A stretch of DNA of 64,000 nucleotides from MED-G105 sp050331095 (GTDB lineage Bacteria > Pseudomonadota > Alphaproteobacteria > Caulobacterales > Parvularculaceae): assembly GCA_050331095.1 (NCBI GenBank), contig JBHJHE010000010.1, forward strand, positions 174,085 to 238,084. Reading direction: 5' to 3'. Positions 33,414 to 41,576 of the stretch are shown piece by piece (the stretch's first letter is position 1; each line of letters starts with the position of its first letter). A program made the position numbers and the translations under genes. The notes beneath the pieces were generated by a model. It did not search any database and had not been told where the DNA came from. It saw nothing but the letters and a program-made list of their open reading frames with translations.

Positions 33414-33436
33414 CTTCGACGCCCACGCTGCCCCAT
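33410..33436 (-). CDS. Possible 8-codon leader ORF coupled to fliF
   Basis: ATG 33436 has AGGAG 8 bases upstream and encodes MGQRGRRS, ending in TGA that overlaps the fliF TTG start as TTGA. Ribosomes ending here could restart on the weak TTG. The alternative is that a one-base difference separates ATG 33436 from the fliF frame, so that it was once the fliF start itself. Confidence 0.4.
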   Translation of the reverse strand: MGQRGRRS

Positions 33437-33476
33437 GGCGCGCGCTCCTAAGCGAAAGGGCGGACGCGCGGCCAGA

Positions 33477-33495
33477 CCCGGCAAAATTTGCCCCG
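33477..33495. promoter_or_regulatory. FlbD-type inverted repeat upstream of fliF
   Basis: CCCGGCA, five bases (AAATT), then TGCCCCG: an inverted repeat with one mismatch whose core is GGCAAAATTTGCC. It matches the form of two repeats between the divergent sigma-54 promoters at 36.7-36.9 kb. It lies 41 bases upstream of the leader ATG of fliF, about where FlbD binds as a repressor of fliF in Caulobacter (established there, inferred here). Confidence 0.6.
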
Positions 33496-33607
33496 TGCGG
33501 CGTAAATTTTTCGTTCCCGCTGACGAGCGCCGGCGCGAAACGCAAAACCGCCGCGGCGGAGACGCTCCGGCGCGGCGGCGAAAAATCGGAGGACTGAAGA
33601 GCGCCGC

Positions 33608-33901
33608 TTAAGAGCGGTATTGCTGAAGCCGCGTGGCGCGAAGGCCCGGCATGCCGTGCTGATCGATGGCTTTTTGCCAACTCAAGAACTCTTCGACCGT
33701 GAGCTGATATCGCTCGCAGGCCTCTTCGAGCGTCAGAAGCCCGCCGCGCACGGCTGCGACGACTTCGGCCTTGCGCCGGATGACCCAGCGCTTCGTCGTT
33801 TTCGGCGGCAGATCGGCCAACGTCAGCGGCAACCCGTCCGGTCCGATGACGTACGGCTCTTTATTCTGCTTTGCATCCGCCTTTGGCGCCGCAATCGTCA
33901 T
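33608..33901 (-). CDS. sciP: SciP (DUF1153), CtrA-inhibiting cell-cycle regulator
   Basis: A 97-residue protein nearly filled by the DUF1153 signature: YVIGPDGLPLTLADLPP, TKRWVIRRKAEVVAAVRGGL, LTLEEACERYQLTVEEFLSWQ, GLRATRLQQYR. In Caulobacter, SciP binds CtrA or its target promoters and shuts off CtrA activation after division, including flagellar genes. It is placed between hook and MS-ring genes on the same strand. The 147 bases in front (33902-34048) are AT-rich and must hold its promoter; I see TTAA half-sites there but no TTAA-N7-TTAA CtrA box. Confidence 0.93.
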   Translation of the reverse strand: MTIAAPKADAKQNKEPYVIGPDGLPLTLADLPPKTTKRWVIRRKAEVVAAVRGGLLTLEEACERYQLTVEEFLSWQKAIDQHGMPGLRATRLQQYRS

Positions 33902-34048
33902 CGCGCAACATCCCTGTCAGTACGCTACTCACTGCACTATCATTAACGCTGGCGCATTTAAGAAACGGCTAAATGCTAAAGTAAATCAACGGGTAAGCCC
34001 GCCTGTAAAATTTGTCTATAAACTTGGTTTACGGATCGTTCATTCATG

Positions 34049-34948
34049 CTACGCGGCCGTCTCGTTCAGCGTGCGCCATAACTCGTCGGCGACGGTGATC
34101 GTGCGCGCGCCGGCGCCGTAGGAACGTTGCAGCTCGATCAGCTCCGCGAACGACGCGCCGATGTCGACGGTCGAGCGCTCCACCGCCTGGTGCTCAAGCC
34201 GACCGGCGCCGTCCGCGCCCGGCGCGCGCAGGCGCGCCTCGCCGGAGGCCTCCGTCGCGCGGAACGCGGTGTCGGCCGCGGCGTCGAGGCCCTCTGCGTT
34301 GCGGAACTGGGCGAGCGGGATGGTGAACAGGCGACGGGTCGCGCCGTTCTCGTACGTTCCGACGACGTCGCCCGCGGCGTCGACGTCGAAGCTGACAAGG
34401 GCGCCGAGGTCTTCGGCGGTCTCGCCGGGCAGGAGCGGCGGCGCGCGGTTGAGGTCGACGGTCTCAAGCGCGCCGATCGCGAAGTTCGTCGTCGCGCCAG
34501 CATCCACGGACCCGATGGCGGCGCCCTGGAGGAACTGCCCGGCGGCGTTGACGAGGCGGCCCGAAGCGTCGGCGCGGAAGCCGCCGGCGCGGGTGAAGAT
34601 AAGGGCGTCGGCGTCGATCAGGAGCGCGTCGGCGTCGGCTGGCTCGGAGACGACGAAGAAACCGTCGCCGAGAATCGCGATGTCGCCGTCCTCGCCGGTG
34701 CGCGCGATCGCGCCTTGGGCGTTGACGTCGCGGGTGGTTTCGGCGAGCGCGCCGCCCCCGACGACGCGGCCGCCGACCCCGCCGCCAAGGCTCGCATCGC
34801 GCGACGCGACGAGGTCGGAGAAATTGACGCGCGCCTCGCGAAAGCCGTCGGTCTGGCTGTTCGCCACATTGTTCGACAGCGCCTCAAGTCCGGCGGAGAA
34901 AGCGTTGACGGCGGAGACGCCGATCGAGAGCAGTCCGGAAAACGACAT
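34049..34948 (-). CDS. flgE: Flagellar hook protein FlgE, short form
   Basis: A 299-residue hook subunit. N-terminus LLSIGVSAVNAFSAGLEALSNNVANSQTDGFREARVNFSDLV, the GGVGGRVVGGGALAETTRDVNAQGAIARTGEDGDIAILGDGFFVV block and C-terminus FAELIELQRSYGAGARTITVADELWRTLNE are all typical. ATG 34948 begins MSFSGLLS; upstream in-frame sequence is flgD on another frame. At 299 residues it is about 100 shorter than E. coli FlgE and half the Caulobacter length, lacking most of the outer D2/D3 part. Ten bases after flgD. Confidence 0.92.
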   Translation of the reverse strand: MSFSGLLSIGVSAVNAFSAGLEALSNNVANSQTDGFREARVNFSDLVASRDASLGGGVGGRVVGGGALAETTRDVNAQGAIARTGEDGDIAILGDGFFVVSEPADADALLIDADALIFTRAGGFRADASGRLVNAAGQFLQGAAIGSVDAGATTNFAIGALETVDLNRAPPLLPGETAEDLGALVSFDVDAAGDVVGTYENGATRRLFTIPLAQFRNAEGLDAAADTAFRATEASGEARLRAPGADGAGRLEHQAVERSTVDIGASFAELIELQRSYGAGARTITVADELWRTLNETAA

Positions 34949-34958
34949 CTTTGATCTC

Positions 34959-35627
34959 CTAGCGGCGGGCGTCGACGCGGGTGACGTCGCCAAGGGCGAA
35001 CGCGCCGGCGTTGGTGATGAGCAGCGGATCTTCGGCGACGTCGACGGCGTCGACCCTGACGAAGGCCTCGATCCGGGCGCCGACGGGCGCATCGGACGCG
35101 TCGGTCGCCTCGACCGTCAGGCGCACCGCGCCCGGCGCCGCCGGCGCGCCGTCATCGTCGAGCCCGTCCCAGACGAGCGTCGTCGGCCCGGGGCCGGGCT
35201 GGCCGTCGAGCGTGCGCAGCGGTTCGCCGGCCGCGTCGACGATCGTCAGGCGCACGTCGGCGGCGCCGTCTGCAACTTCGTAGCGCCAGGCCGCGCCGTT
35301 CTCGTTGAAGGCCGCGTCGCCCGCGACGGCGACGCTGCGGCCGATGAGGTCTATCGCGGCGCCGCGCTGGCTGTCCGTTTGCAGATCGATAAGCGCGTCG
35401 AGGCGAGCGTTGGTTTCGACGGATTGCTCGACGCCGGCGAACTGCACCAGTTGCTGGGTGAAGCTTTCCGTGTCGAGCGGATCGAGCGGGTCCTGGTTCT
35501 GGAGCTGCGGCGGCAAGAGCGTCAGAAACGTGTCGAAGTCGCCTGAAAGGCTCGCGAGCGACCCGCTTGTGGGCGCGGGTTCGGGCGTTGCGGGCGCGGC
35601 GGCTTGCAGGGCGTTCAAATCGTTCAT
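34959..35627 (-). CDS. flgD: Flagellar hook capping protein FlgD
   Basis: A 222-residue hook-cap protein needed for hook polymerisation. The signature is FDTFLTLLPPQLQNQDPLDPLDTESFTQQLVQFAGVEQSVETNARLDALIDL, with LLPPQ in place of the more common LLTAQ. The C-terminal half contains the FlgD Ig-like/Tudor fold (TTLVWDGLDDDGAPAAPGAVRLTVEATD). It lies 21 bases after fliK and 10 before flgE, in one operon. Confidence 0.93.
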   Translation of the reverse strand: MNDLNALQAAAPATPEPAPTSGSLASLSGDFDTFLTLLPPQLQNQDPLDPLDTESFTQQLVQFAGVEQSVETNARLDALIDLQTDSQRGAAIDLIGRSVAVAGDAAFNENGAAWRYEVADGAADVRLTIVDAAGEPLRTLDGQPGPGPTTLVWDGLDDDGAPAAPGAVRLTVEATDASDAPVGARIEAFVRVDAVDVAEDPLLITNAGAFALGDVTRVDARR

Positions 35628-35648
35628 GGTTCGTCCGCTTTCGTCAGA

Positions 35649-36662
35649 TTACGCCTGAATGTCGATCAGGCCCGTATGCGCCGGCCCGGGGGCGGCGATC
35701 GGCTGCGGCGCGCCTTGCAGGGCGTCCCCGGCCGATCGATCGGCGGAAGCCGTGGCGAGGCCGCGGCGATCGTCCGCGCCGCCCGGATCGTAGGCGAGGC
35801 GCAGGTCGGCGGGCGGCAGGACGAGGCCCGCGTCGGTCAGTTGTCGTCGCAAAGCCGCCTCGTCGTCGCGGAAGAGATCGAAGGCGTCGCGCGTGTCGAA
35901 CGTCAGCTCCAGGACGGCGCGGCCGTCAGCGGAGATGTCGAGCCGGCCGTCGATGAGGCCGAGGCTTGGCGGGTCGAGGCGCAACTCGAATTGCGTCGCG
36001 TCGCCGACTCCGCGCCGGGTTGCGAAGGACGTCGCGGCGGCTTGCGTCTCGGCCGTCTGCGCCGGCGCGAACCGCGGGGTCGTCGACGCGGCGTGGGCCG
36101 ACGCGTTCGCATTCTGTCGCGCGGTCTCGGCCGTGGGCGCGAGGCTCGCGACGTTGCGCGCGGCGTCCGTTGGCGCAGAGCGCGCCGTCGTGGCGGCGTT
36201 CGCGGCGAGGGGCGCTGTCGGGGGCGATGCGGGCGGCGCGCCAAGGCCGGCCGTCGTCGGCTGCACGGCTTGCGCCGGCGGAGCGGCGCCGCTTGAGAGG
36301 CTTTGGCCCGTCGCCCGTTGGGGCGTTAACGGATCGTTAGCGGACGTATCGGCGACGTCGCGCGTCGCGGCCCCGCCGCGTTCCGGCGATCCCGTCGTTC
36401 GCGTCGCCTGCGCCCCCGCCCGTTGGAAGGAGTCGTCCGCAGGCGGCGTCGCCGGCGAAAAGCCGTCGGCCGCGTTGTTCGCGCTTGGCGTCGCGCCGTG
36501 GGTCTGCAGCGCCGCCGCGGCGTTCGCCGTGAGCGCGCTGCTCGCAAGCGCATAGGAGAACGTCGGCGCGTCGTCCGCGTTGGCGGACCCGCGGCCTTGC
36601 GCGCCGCCGGTCTCTGCGGCCTGCGTCGGGGGAAGCAATATCGCGCTCGTCGGTGCGTCCAT
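35649..36662 (-). CDS. fliK: Flagellar hook-length control protein FliK
   Basis: A 337-residue Ala/Pro/Thr-rich protein with a low-complexity N-terminal 230 residues that serves as the molecular ruler. The C-terminal Flg_hook domain is visible as TQFELRLDPPSLGLIDGRLDISADGRAVLELTFDTRDAFDLFRDDEAALRRQLTDAGL. Position directly before flgD supports this. ATG 36662 is the first plausible start, but the sigma-54 promoter found on this strand would begin transcription within a few bases of it, implying a near-leaderless message or a later start. Confidence 0.85.
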   Translation of the reverse strand: MDAPTSAILLPPTQAAETGGAQGRGSANADDAPTFSYALASSALTANAAAALQTHGATPSANNAADGFSPATPPADDSFQRAGAQATRTTGSPERGGAATRDVADTSANDPLTPQRATGQSLSSGAAPPAQAVQPTTAGLGAPPASPPTAPLAANAATTARSAPTDAARNVASLAPTAETARQNANASAHAASTTPRFAPAQTAETQAAATSFATRRGVGDATQFELRLDPPSLGLIDGRLDISADGRAVLELTFDTRDAFDLFRDDEAALRRQLTDAGLVLPPADLRLAYDPGGADDRRGLATASADRSAGDALQGAPQPIAAPGPAHTGLIDIQA

Positions 36663-36674
36663 GGCGCGCGTCGG

Positions 36675-36690
36675 CGCAAGGCTCGCGCCA
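36675..36690 (-). promoter_or_regulatory. Sigma-54 promoter for fliK-flgD-flgE
   Basis: On the minus strand: TGGCGC, five bases (GAGCC), TTGCG. GG and GC are separated by exactly ten bases, as sigma-54 requires, and five of six -24 bases match TGGCAC. The predicted start lies near 36664, next to ATG 36662. Confidence 0.6.
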
Positions 36691-36754
36691 GTCCCGCGCG
36701 CGAGGCGCCATGCGGGATTGGGGACGATCCGGATCGGCTGCGCGGCAAGCGCGG

Positions 36755-36773
36755 CCCGGCAAGGCGTGCCGCA
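36755..36773. promoter_or_regulatory. FlbD-type inverted repeat, site 1
   Basis: CCCGGCA, five bases (AGGCG), TGCCGCA. It lies about 90-110 bases upstream of the predicted fliK start and about 55-75 upstream of the flgK start, suitable for an enhancer-bound activator serving both divergent sigma-54 promoters. Confidence 0.55.
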
Positions 36774-36802
36774 TGCGGCGCGTTCTTGCCGGGCGGCGGG
36801 GC

Positions 36803-36819
36803 TGGTTCGCGCCTTGCAA
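36803..36819 (+). promoter_or_regulatory. Sigma-54 promoter for flgK-flgL
   Basis: TGGTTC, five bases (GCGCC), TTGCAA, with GG and GC ten bases apart. The predicted start is near 36831, giving a leader of about 150 bases before flgK ATG 36983. The -24 hexamer is weaker than on the fliK side, but the -12 is perfect. Confidence 0.6.
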
Positions 36820-36907
36820 CGATCCGCGCGAGGACGAACGGGAGGCGCGCGACGTCGATGGCGAACCGCGAAAAAAAATCGGCTGATGGGGCCCGAGCCG
36901 GCGCCCG

Positions 36908-36926
36908 CCCGGCAAGCCATGCCGGG
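36908..36926. promoter_or_regulatory. FlbD-type inverted repeat, site 2 (perfect arms)
   Basis: CCCGGCA, five bases (AGCCA), TGCCGGG: seven-base arms, fully complementary. It lies between the predicted flgK transcription start and its ATG, so it could be a second enhancer site acting from downstream, or a repressor site. Confidence 0.55.
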
Positions 36927-36982
36927 AAGAATACGCCGCCCGGCGCCCTCGTCTCGGCCGCAAAACCGTTTGGGGCTGGATC

Positions 36983-38299
36983 ATGAGCCTTACCGCAACG
37001 CTGAACATCGCGACGTCGGGTCTTCTCGCAAACCAGCAGGCGCTCGCGGCGACGTCGGAGAACATCGCCAACGTCAACACTGAGAACTTTTCGCGCCGCG
37101 ACGTGGACTTCATCGCCGACGCCGTGCCCGGCCAGTTCTCCGGCGTGCGCGCCGACGTCGCCCGGGAGGGGGCGAACCGCTTTTTGCAGGCCTCGGCCTT
37201 TGACGCGCGCAGCGACGACGCCGCGTCGCGCGCCGTCGCCGACGCCCTCGCGCGCGTCGAGGCGAGCCTCGGCGCGCCCGGCGACAATCTCTCCTTCGCG
37301 AACGCCCTCGCCGACGCCTTCGCGGCCTTTGCGACCCTCGCCGCGACCCCGTCGTCGACAGCGGCGCGCGCCGACGCCGTCTCGCGGCTCGATGCGGCGT
37401 TCGCGAGCTTCAACGCGACGCTTGACGCCATCGACGCTGAAAGCGCGCAGGCGCTCGCCGGGTTGCAGGACGACGTCGCGGCGACGAACGCGCTCCTTGA
37501 GGACCTGTTCGCGCTCAACAGGATCGCGCCGGAAAGCGGTGGGGCGGGCGACCAGATCGACGCCGGCCTCGCCGAACTCGCCGACAATCTGCCGATCGTC
37601 GTCACGCGCGACGAAACGGGCCGGGCGAGCGTCACGACGACGACGGGCCTCACGCTGCTCGACGGGAACGGCTTCGCGACGCTCGCGGCCGATCCGGGCC
37701 CGCCGGCGGCGGTCACGCTCGGCGGCGCGGACCTCTCTGCGGATCTTTCGGGCGGCGCCTTCGGCGGGGCCATCAGCCTGCTGAACGATCGGCTGCCGGC
37801 GGTCGCGACGATCGTCTCCGACGCGGCGACGGCCGCCGCCGACGCGATCAACGCCGCTTACGCGCAGAACGCCGCCGTCGGCGACGGCGCGCCGGTCTCC
37901 GCGGATCTTGTCGTCACGGCCGACGGCCGCTTCGGCGTCGACCCCGGCGTCGTCGCCGCGCCCGAAACGCTGGCGATCGCGCGGCCGGAGACGGGGCTCA
38001 CGGCGGGCGCGAACGACGGACGCGGCGCCGCAGCGATCGCCGAGCTTGGGGCCGGCGCGGCGGGCGCCGCCGCGCGGGACGCGGTGGCGCTGAGCGCGGC
38101 GGACGCCGGCGCTGCGGCGAGCGACGCGACGCGCAACGAAGCGTTCCGTTCGGAAATCGAAACCCGGCTCCTGAGCGACGGCGGCGTCAATCTCGATGAG
38201 GAGTTGTCGAACCTCATCCTGTTCCAGCGCTCGTTCGGCGCCAACGCGCGGATCATCACCGCCGTCGACGAGCTTTGGCAGACGCTGCTCGCGATCTAA
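36983..38299 (+). CDS. flgK: Flagellar hook-filament junction protein FlgK
   Basis: A 438-residue hook-associated protein 1. N-terminus LNIATSGLLANQQALAATSENIANVNTENFSRRDVDF and C-terminus LDEELSNLILFQRSFGANARIITAVDELWQTLL are the paired coiled-coil ends of axial proteins. The middle is Ala/Asp-rich with LDAAFASFNATLDAIDAESAQALAGLQDDV. Divergent from fliK. The sigma-54 promoter and inverted repeats upstream indicate late, FlbD-dependent expression, as for flaN in Caulobacter. Confidence 0.93.
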   Translation: MSLTATLNIATSGLLANQQALAATSENIANVNTENFSRRDVDFIADAVPGQFSGVRADVAREGANRFLQASAFDARSDDAASRAVADALARVEASLGAPGDNLSFANALADAFAAFATLAATPSSTAARADAVSRLDAAFASFNATLDAIDAESAQALAGLQDDVAATNALLEDLFALNRIAPESGGAGDQIDAGLAELADNLPIVVTRDETGRASVTTTTGLTLLDGNGFATLAADPGPPAAVTLGGADLSADLSGGAFGGAISLLNDRLPAVATIVSDAATAAADAINAAYAQNAAVGDGAPVSADLVVTADGRFGVDPGVVAAPETLAIARPETGLTAGANDGRGAAAIAELGAGAAGAAARDAVALSAADAGAAASDATRNEAFRSEIETRLLSDGGVNLDEELSNLILFQRSFGANARIITAVDELWQTLLAI

Positions 38300-38310
38300 A
38301 GGCCCGAAAG

Positions 38311-39231
38311 ATGACCGAGATATCCGACCTTGGACTGCAGCGCATCCTGCTCGCCGGCTTTCAGCAAGCGGACGATGCGGCCGCGGCGCGCCAGATCCAG
38401 ATCGCGACGGGCGCTGAATCGCAACGGTTCTCCGGCCTCACGGGCGATCCGCGGCGGCTGCTCGACGCCGACGGCGTTTTCGCGCGGGCGACCGCGTTCG
38501 GAACGGCGGCCGACGTCGCCGGATCGTTCTTGCAGATCCAGGAGGCGGCGCTTGGCGAAGTCGCCGGCGCCGCGAGCGATCTGCGCGCCGGCCTCGTGCG
38601 CGCGCTCGCCAACGGCTCCGGCGATTTCGTGGCGCTCGACGCGGAAATCTCGGCGAACCGCGCCCTCAGCGCCCTCAACGCGAGCGCCGGCGATCGCTTC
38701 GCCTTCGGCGGGGTCAGCGGGATCGGCGACGCGCCGCCCGTCGCCGCGGGCGACGCCGGCGAACTTGTCGCGACGGATCCGGACGATCTCTTCGCCGCTT
38801 CGGAGCGCGCGCTCCTGCCCGTGGCGCCGGGCGTCGACGTCGACGGCGGCCCCACGGCGGCCGAGGCGGGCGACGCGCTTCTTGGGACGCTGCGGTCCAT
38901 CCTTGCGCCGCCGGCGAGCATTGGCGCGTTTGACGGGCCCCTGACCGACGCGCAGCGCGACTTTCTCGTGGACGCGGTGGATCAGGTCGACGCGGCGTTC
39001 GCTAACCTCAACGAACTACAAGGCCGCAACGGGATCGCCCAGGCCGAGGCCGCGCGCGCGGCGGAACTCCAGGCCCAACAGCGCGACCTCGCGGTAATCG
39101 TCGCCGCCGAGATCGAAAGCGTCGATCTCGCCGCCGCGATCGCCGGGCTCAATCAGGACCGGTTGGCGATCGAAGCCTCCGCCCAGGCGCTGGCGACGGC
39201 GAGCCAGCTCTCCTTGTTGAACTTTCTCTAA
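38311..39231 (+). CDS. flgL: Flagellar hook-associated protein FlgL
   Basis: A 306-residue junction protein (HAP3) related to flagellin. The N-terminal helix includes RQIQIATGAESQRFSGLTGDPRRLLDADGVFARATAF, and the C-terminus (AQQRDLAVIVAAEIESVDLAAAIAGLNQDRLAIEASAQALATASQLSLLNFL) is the flagellin-like closing coiled coil. ATG 38311 is 11 bases after flgK. No flagellin gene is present in the window. Confidence 0.9.
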   Translation: MTEISDLGLQRILLAGFQQADDAAAARQIQIATGAESQRFSGLTGDPRRLLDADGVFARATAFGTAADVAGSFLQIQEAALGEVAGAASDLRAGLVRALANGSGDFVALDAEISANRALSALNASAGDRFAFGGVSGIGDAPPVAAGDAGELVATDPDDLFAASERALLPVAPGVDVDGGPTAAEAGDALLGTLRSILAPPASIGAFDGPLTDAQRDFLVDAVDQVDAAFANLNELQGRNGIAQAEAARAAELQAQQRDLAVIVAAEIESVDLAAAIAGLNQDRLAIEASAQALATASQLSLLNFL

Positions 39232-39297
39232 CCATAGTCCCCCGATTTTTGATCCGAACGGTCCTACCGTCGACGGCGGCGCGGGCTTAAGGTCGAG

Positions 39298-40332
39298 ATG
39301 AAGCGGGGACGTCGACGCATGCGTTTGCTGGTCATGAGTCATCTCGCCGCCGCGCTTGCCGCGGTGCCGGCGGTGGGCGCGCACGCTGAAGACGGCGGGG
39401 CCCGCGAGCCCGTCGACGGGCCGGTGCTGACGGCGATCTCCGAGAACGACTTCTACGCCCAGAGCGGCGACCGCAACTACACGGCCGGCCAGAAAGGCGT
39501 CTATCTCTCCGGACCTTTGGGGCAGGGGAGCTTCGCCGCCGGGATTTCGCGCGCGCTTTTTGGCGACGAGGGCGACCGCGACGTGCGTCAAAGCTTCGCG
39601 ATCGGCCAGTCGATCTTTACCGCGGACGACATCACCGTCGCCGAGCCCTTGCCCGACCAGCGGCCCTACGCCGGTTGGCTCTATGCGGAGTATTCCGTTC
39701 TGTCGCAGAACTATCGCGGGGCCGACGTCGTGACGATGCAGGCCGGCGTCGTCGGCTCGAGCGCGCAGGGCGAGGCCGTCCAAAACCTCTGGCACGACCT
39801 CATCGCCGGCCCCCGCGCGCAAGGCTGGGACAACCAGATCGACGACGAAGTCGCGATCAACGTCTCCTACGACCATATGTGGCGGCCGCGGCGGATCTTC
39901 GGCGGCGACCGCTTCGCGGCCGACTGGAGCCCGAGCGCCGGCGCCGACTTCGGCAATGTGCGGATCGACGCCCACGCCGGCATGACGTTCCGCATCGGCC
40001 GCGGCCTCAAAAACGACTACGGCCCGCCGCGCATCGCGCCGGCGCTCGGCGGCGTCGCCTACGTCGCCCCGCGCTCGCGCTTCGGCTGGCATCTTTTCGC
40101 CGGCATGGAGGGACGGGCCGTCGTCCACGACATATTCCTCGACGGGAGCCTCTTCCGCCGCGGCGACCCGAGCGTGCCGTCCCGCGTGTTCGTGGGCGAT
40201 TTCCAGGGCGGCATCGTCCTGCAGTTCCGCAAGACGCAGTTCACCTACACCTACGTGCACCGGACGCGGGAGTTCGACGGCCAGTTCGACCCGCAGAAGT
40301 TCGGCTCGCTCAGCCTGTCGCGCCGCTTTTAG
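39298..40332 (+). CDS. LpxR-like lipid A 3'-O-deacylase
   Basis: A 344-residue outer-membrane protein with a signal peptide ending near AVGAHAED. The LpxR (DUF2219) pattern is clear: TAISENDFYAQSGDRNYTAGQKGVYLS at the start, PLPDQRPYAGWLYAEYS, VQNLWHDLIAGPRAQGWDNQIDDEVAINVSYDHMWRP, and FTYTYVHRTREFDGQ...GSLSLSRRF, a beta-barrel ending in aromatic Phe. The QNLWHDLI His corresponds to the catalytic His of LpxR. Substrate specificity is inferred. It stands alone between flgL and mnmA. Confidence 0.82.
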   Translation: MKRGRRRMRLLVMSHLAAALAAVPAVGAHAEDGGAREPVDGPVLTAISENDFYAQSGDRNYTAGQKGVYLSGPLGQGSFAAGISRALFGDEGDRDVRQSFAIGQSIFTADDITVAEPLPDQRPYAGWLYAEYSVLSQNYRGADVVTMQAGVVGSSAQGEAVQNLWHDLIAGPRAQGWDNQIDDEVAINVSYDHMWRPRRIFGGDRFAADWSPSAGADFGNVRIDAHAGMTFRIGRGLKNDYGPPRIAPALGGVAYVAPRSRFGWHLFAGMEGRAVVHDIFLDGSLFRRGDPSVPSRVFVGDFQGGIVLQFRKTQFTYTYVHRTREFDGQFDPQKFGSLSLSRRF

Positions 40333-40375
40333 GCGAACGCTGGCGCCATCGGCGTGCGGGCCTTATGTCCCCGCC

Positions 40376-41557
40376 ATGAGCGACGTTGCGAACATCCTCG
40401 ACAATATTGATCCGGCGACATGCGGCCTCGACCTGCCCGCGGGCGCGCGCGTCGTCGTCGCGATGTCCGGCGGCGTCGACAGCTCGGTCACGGCGGCGCT
40501 CGTCAAGCGGGCCGGCTACGACGTCGTCGGCGTCACGTTGCAGCTCTACGACCATGGCGTCGCCGACGAAAAAGCCGGGGCCTGCTGCGCCGGCCGCGAC
40601 ATCCACGACGCGCGCAACGTGGCGGAGAAGATCGGCGTTCCGCATTACGTCCTCGACTACGAGGACCGCTTCTCGTCCGCGGTCATGGAGGACTTCGCGG
40701 ACACCTATCTTTCCGGCGCGACGCCGATCCCGTGCGTACGCTGCAATGAGCGCGTCAAATTTCGCGATCTTCTCGGCACGGCGCGCGAGCTTGGGGGCGC
40801 GGCGATGGCGACGGGCCACTACATCCGCCGCGTCGCCGGCCCGGCGGGCCCGGAGATGCGGCGCGCCGCCGATCCGGACAAGGATCAAAGCTACTTCCTG
40901 TTCTCGACGACGCGCGAGCAGCTTGATTTCCTGCGCTTTCCCCTTGGCGGCCTGCCGAAGGAGAAAACCCGCGCGATCGCGGCGGCGCTCGACCTGCCCG
41001 TCGCCGCAAAGCCCGACAGCCAGGACATCTGTTTCGTGCCCCAGGGCAAATACGCCTCCGTCGTGGAGCGCCTGCGACCCGGCGCAGCCGAGCCCGGCGA
41101 CATCGTCCATCTCGACGGAACGGTCCTCGGCCGGCATCTCGGCGTCATTCACTACACGGTCGGTCAGCGGCGCGGCCTCGGCGTCGCACTCGGCGATCCG
41201 CTTTACGTTGTGCGCCTCGATCCCGCGCGCCGCGAGGTCGTCGTCGGCCCGCGCGAGGCGCTGCTCGTCAGCGAGATCGCCCTGAAGGACGTCTCCTGGC
41301 TTGGCGACGGCGCCTTCGAGGAGGCCGCGCGCGCCGGCGCCGCCGTCGCCGTCAAGGTCCGCTCGACCCGGCCCCCGGCGCCCGCGCGCCTCGCCTGGCG
41401 CGACGGGCCGGCGGTCGTTCTTGACGAGGCGGAGGAGGGCGTCGCCCCTGGGCAGGCCTGCGTTTTCTATTCGCCGGAGCCCGCCCGAGACCGCGTGCTC
41501 GGCGGCGGGTGGATTGCGGCGACCGAGTCGGTCATGACGTCGACGAGCCCTGCGTGA
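40376..41557 (+). CDS. mnmA: tRNA-specific 2-thiouridylase MnmA
   Basis: A 393-residue enzyme adding sulfur at U34 of Lys, Glu and Gln tRNAs. The PP-loop is VVVAMSGGVDSSVTA (31-37), with the catalytic cysteines in IPCVRCNERVKF and SQDICFVPQGKY; VGQRRGLGVALGDPLYVVRLD and the C-terminal beta-barrel are present. CCAGRDIHDARNVAEKIGVPHYVLDY is typical of the alphaproteobacterial branch. Nineteen bases before the cysteine-cluster gene. Confidence 0.95.
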   Translation: MSDVANILDNIDPATCGLDLPAGARVVVAMSGGVDSSVTAALVKRAGYDVVGVTLQLYDHGVADEKAGACCAGRDIHDARNVAEKIGVPHYVLDYEDRFSSAVMEDFADTYLSGATPIPCVRCNERVKFRDLLGTARELGGAAMATGHYIRRVAGPAGPEMRRAADPDKDQSYFLFSTTREQLDFLRFPLGGLPKEKTRAIAAALDLPVAAKPDSQDICFVPQGKYASVVERLRPGAAEPGDIVHLDGTVLGRHLGVIHYTVGQRRGLGVALGDPLYVVRLDPARREVVVGPREALLVSEIALKDVSWLGDGAFEEAARAGAAVAVKVRSTRPPAPARLAWRDGPAVVLDEAEEGVAPGQACVFYSPEPARDRVLGGGWIAATESVMTSTSPA

Positions 41558-41576
41558 GCCGAGGAGCCGCCGCCCC

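Noticed and set aside
33902..34048. CtrA box upstream of sciP
   Set aside because: TTAA half-sites occur, but the best pair is 11 rather than 7 bases apart, so I do not call it.
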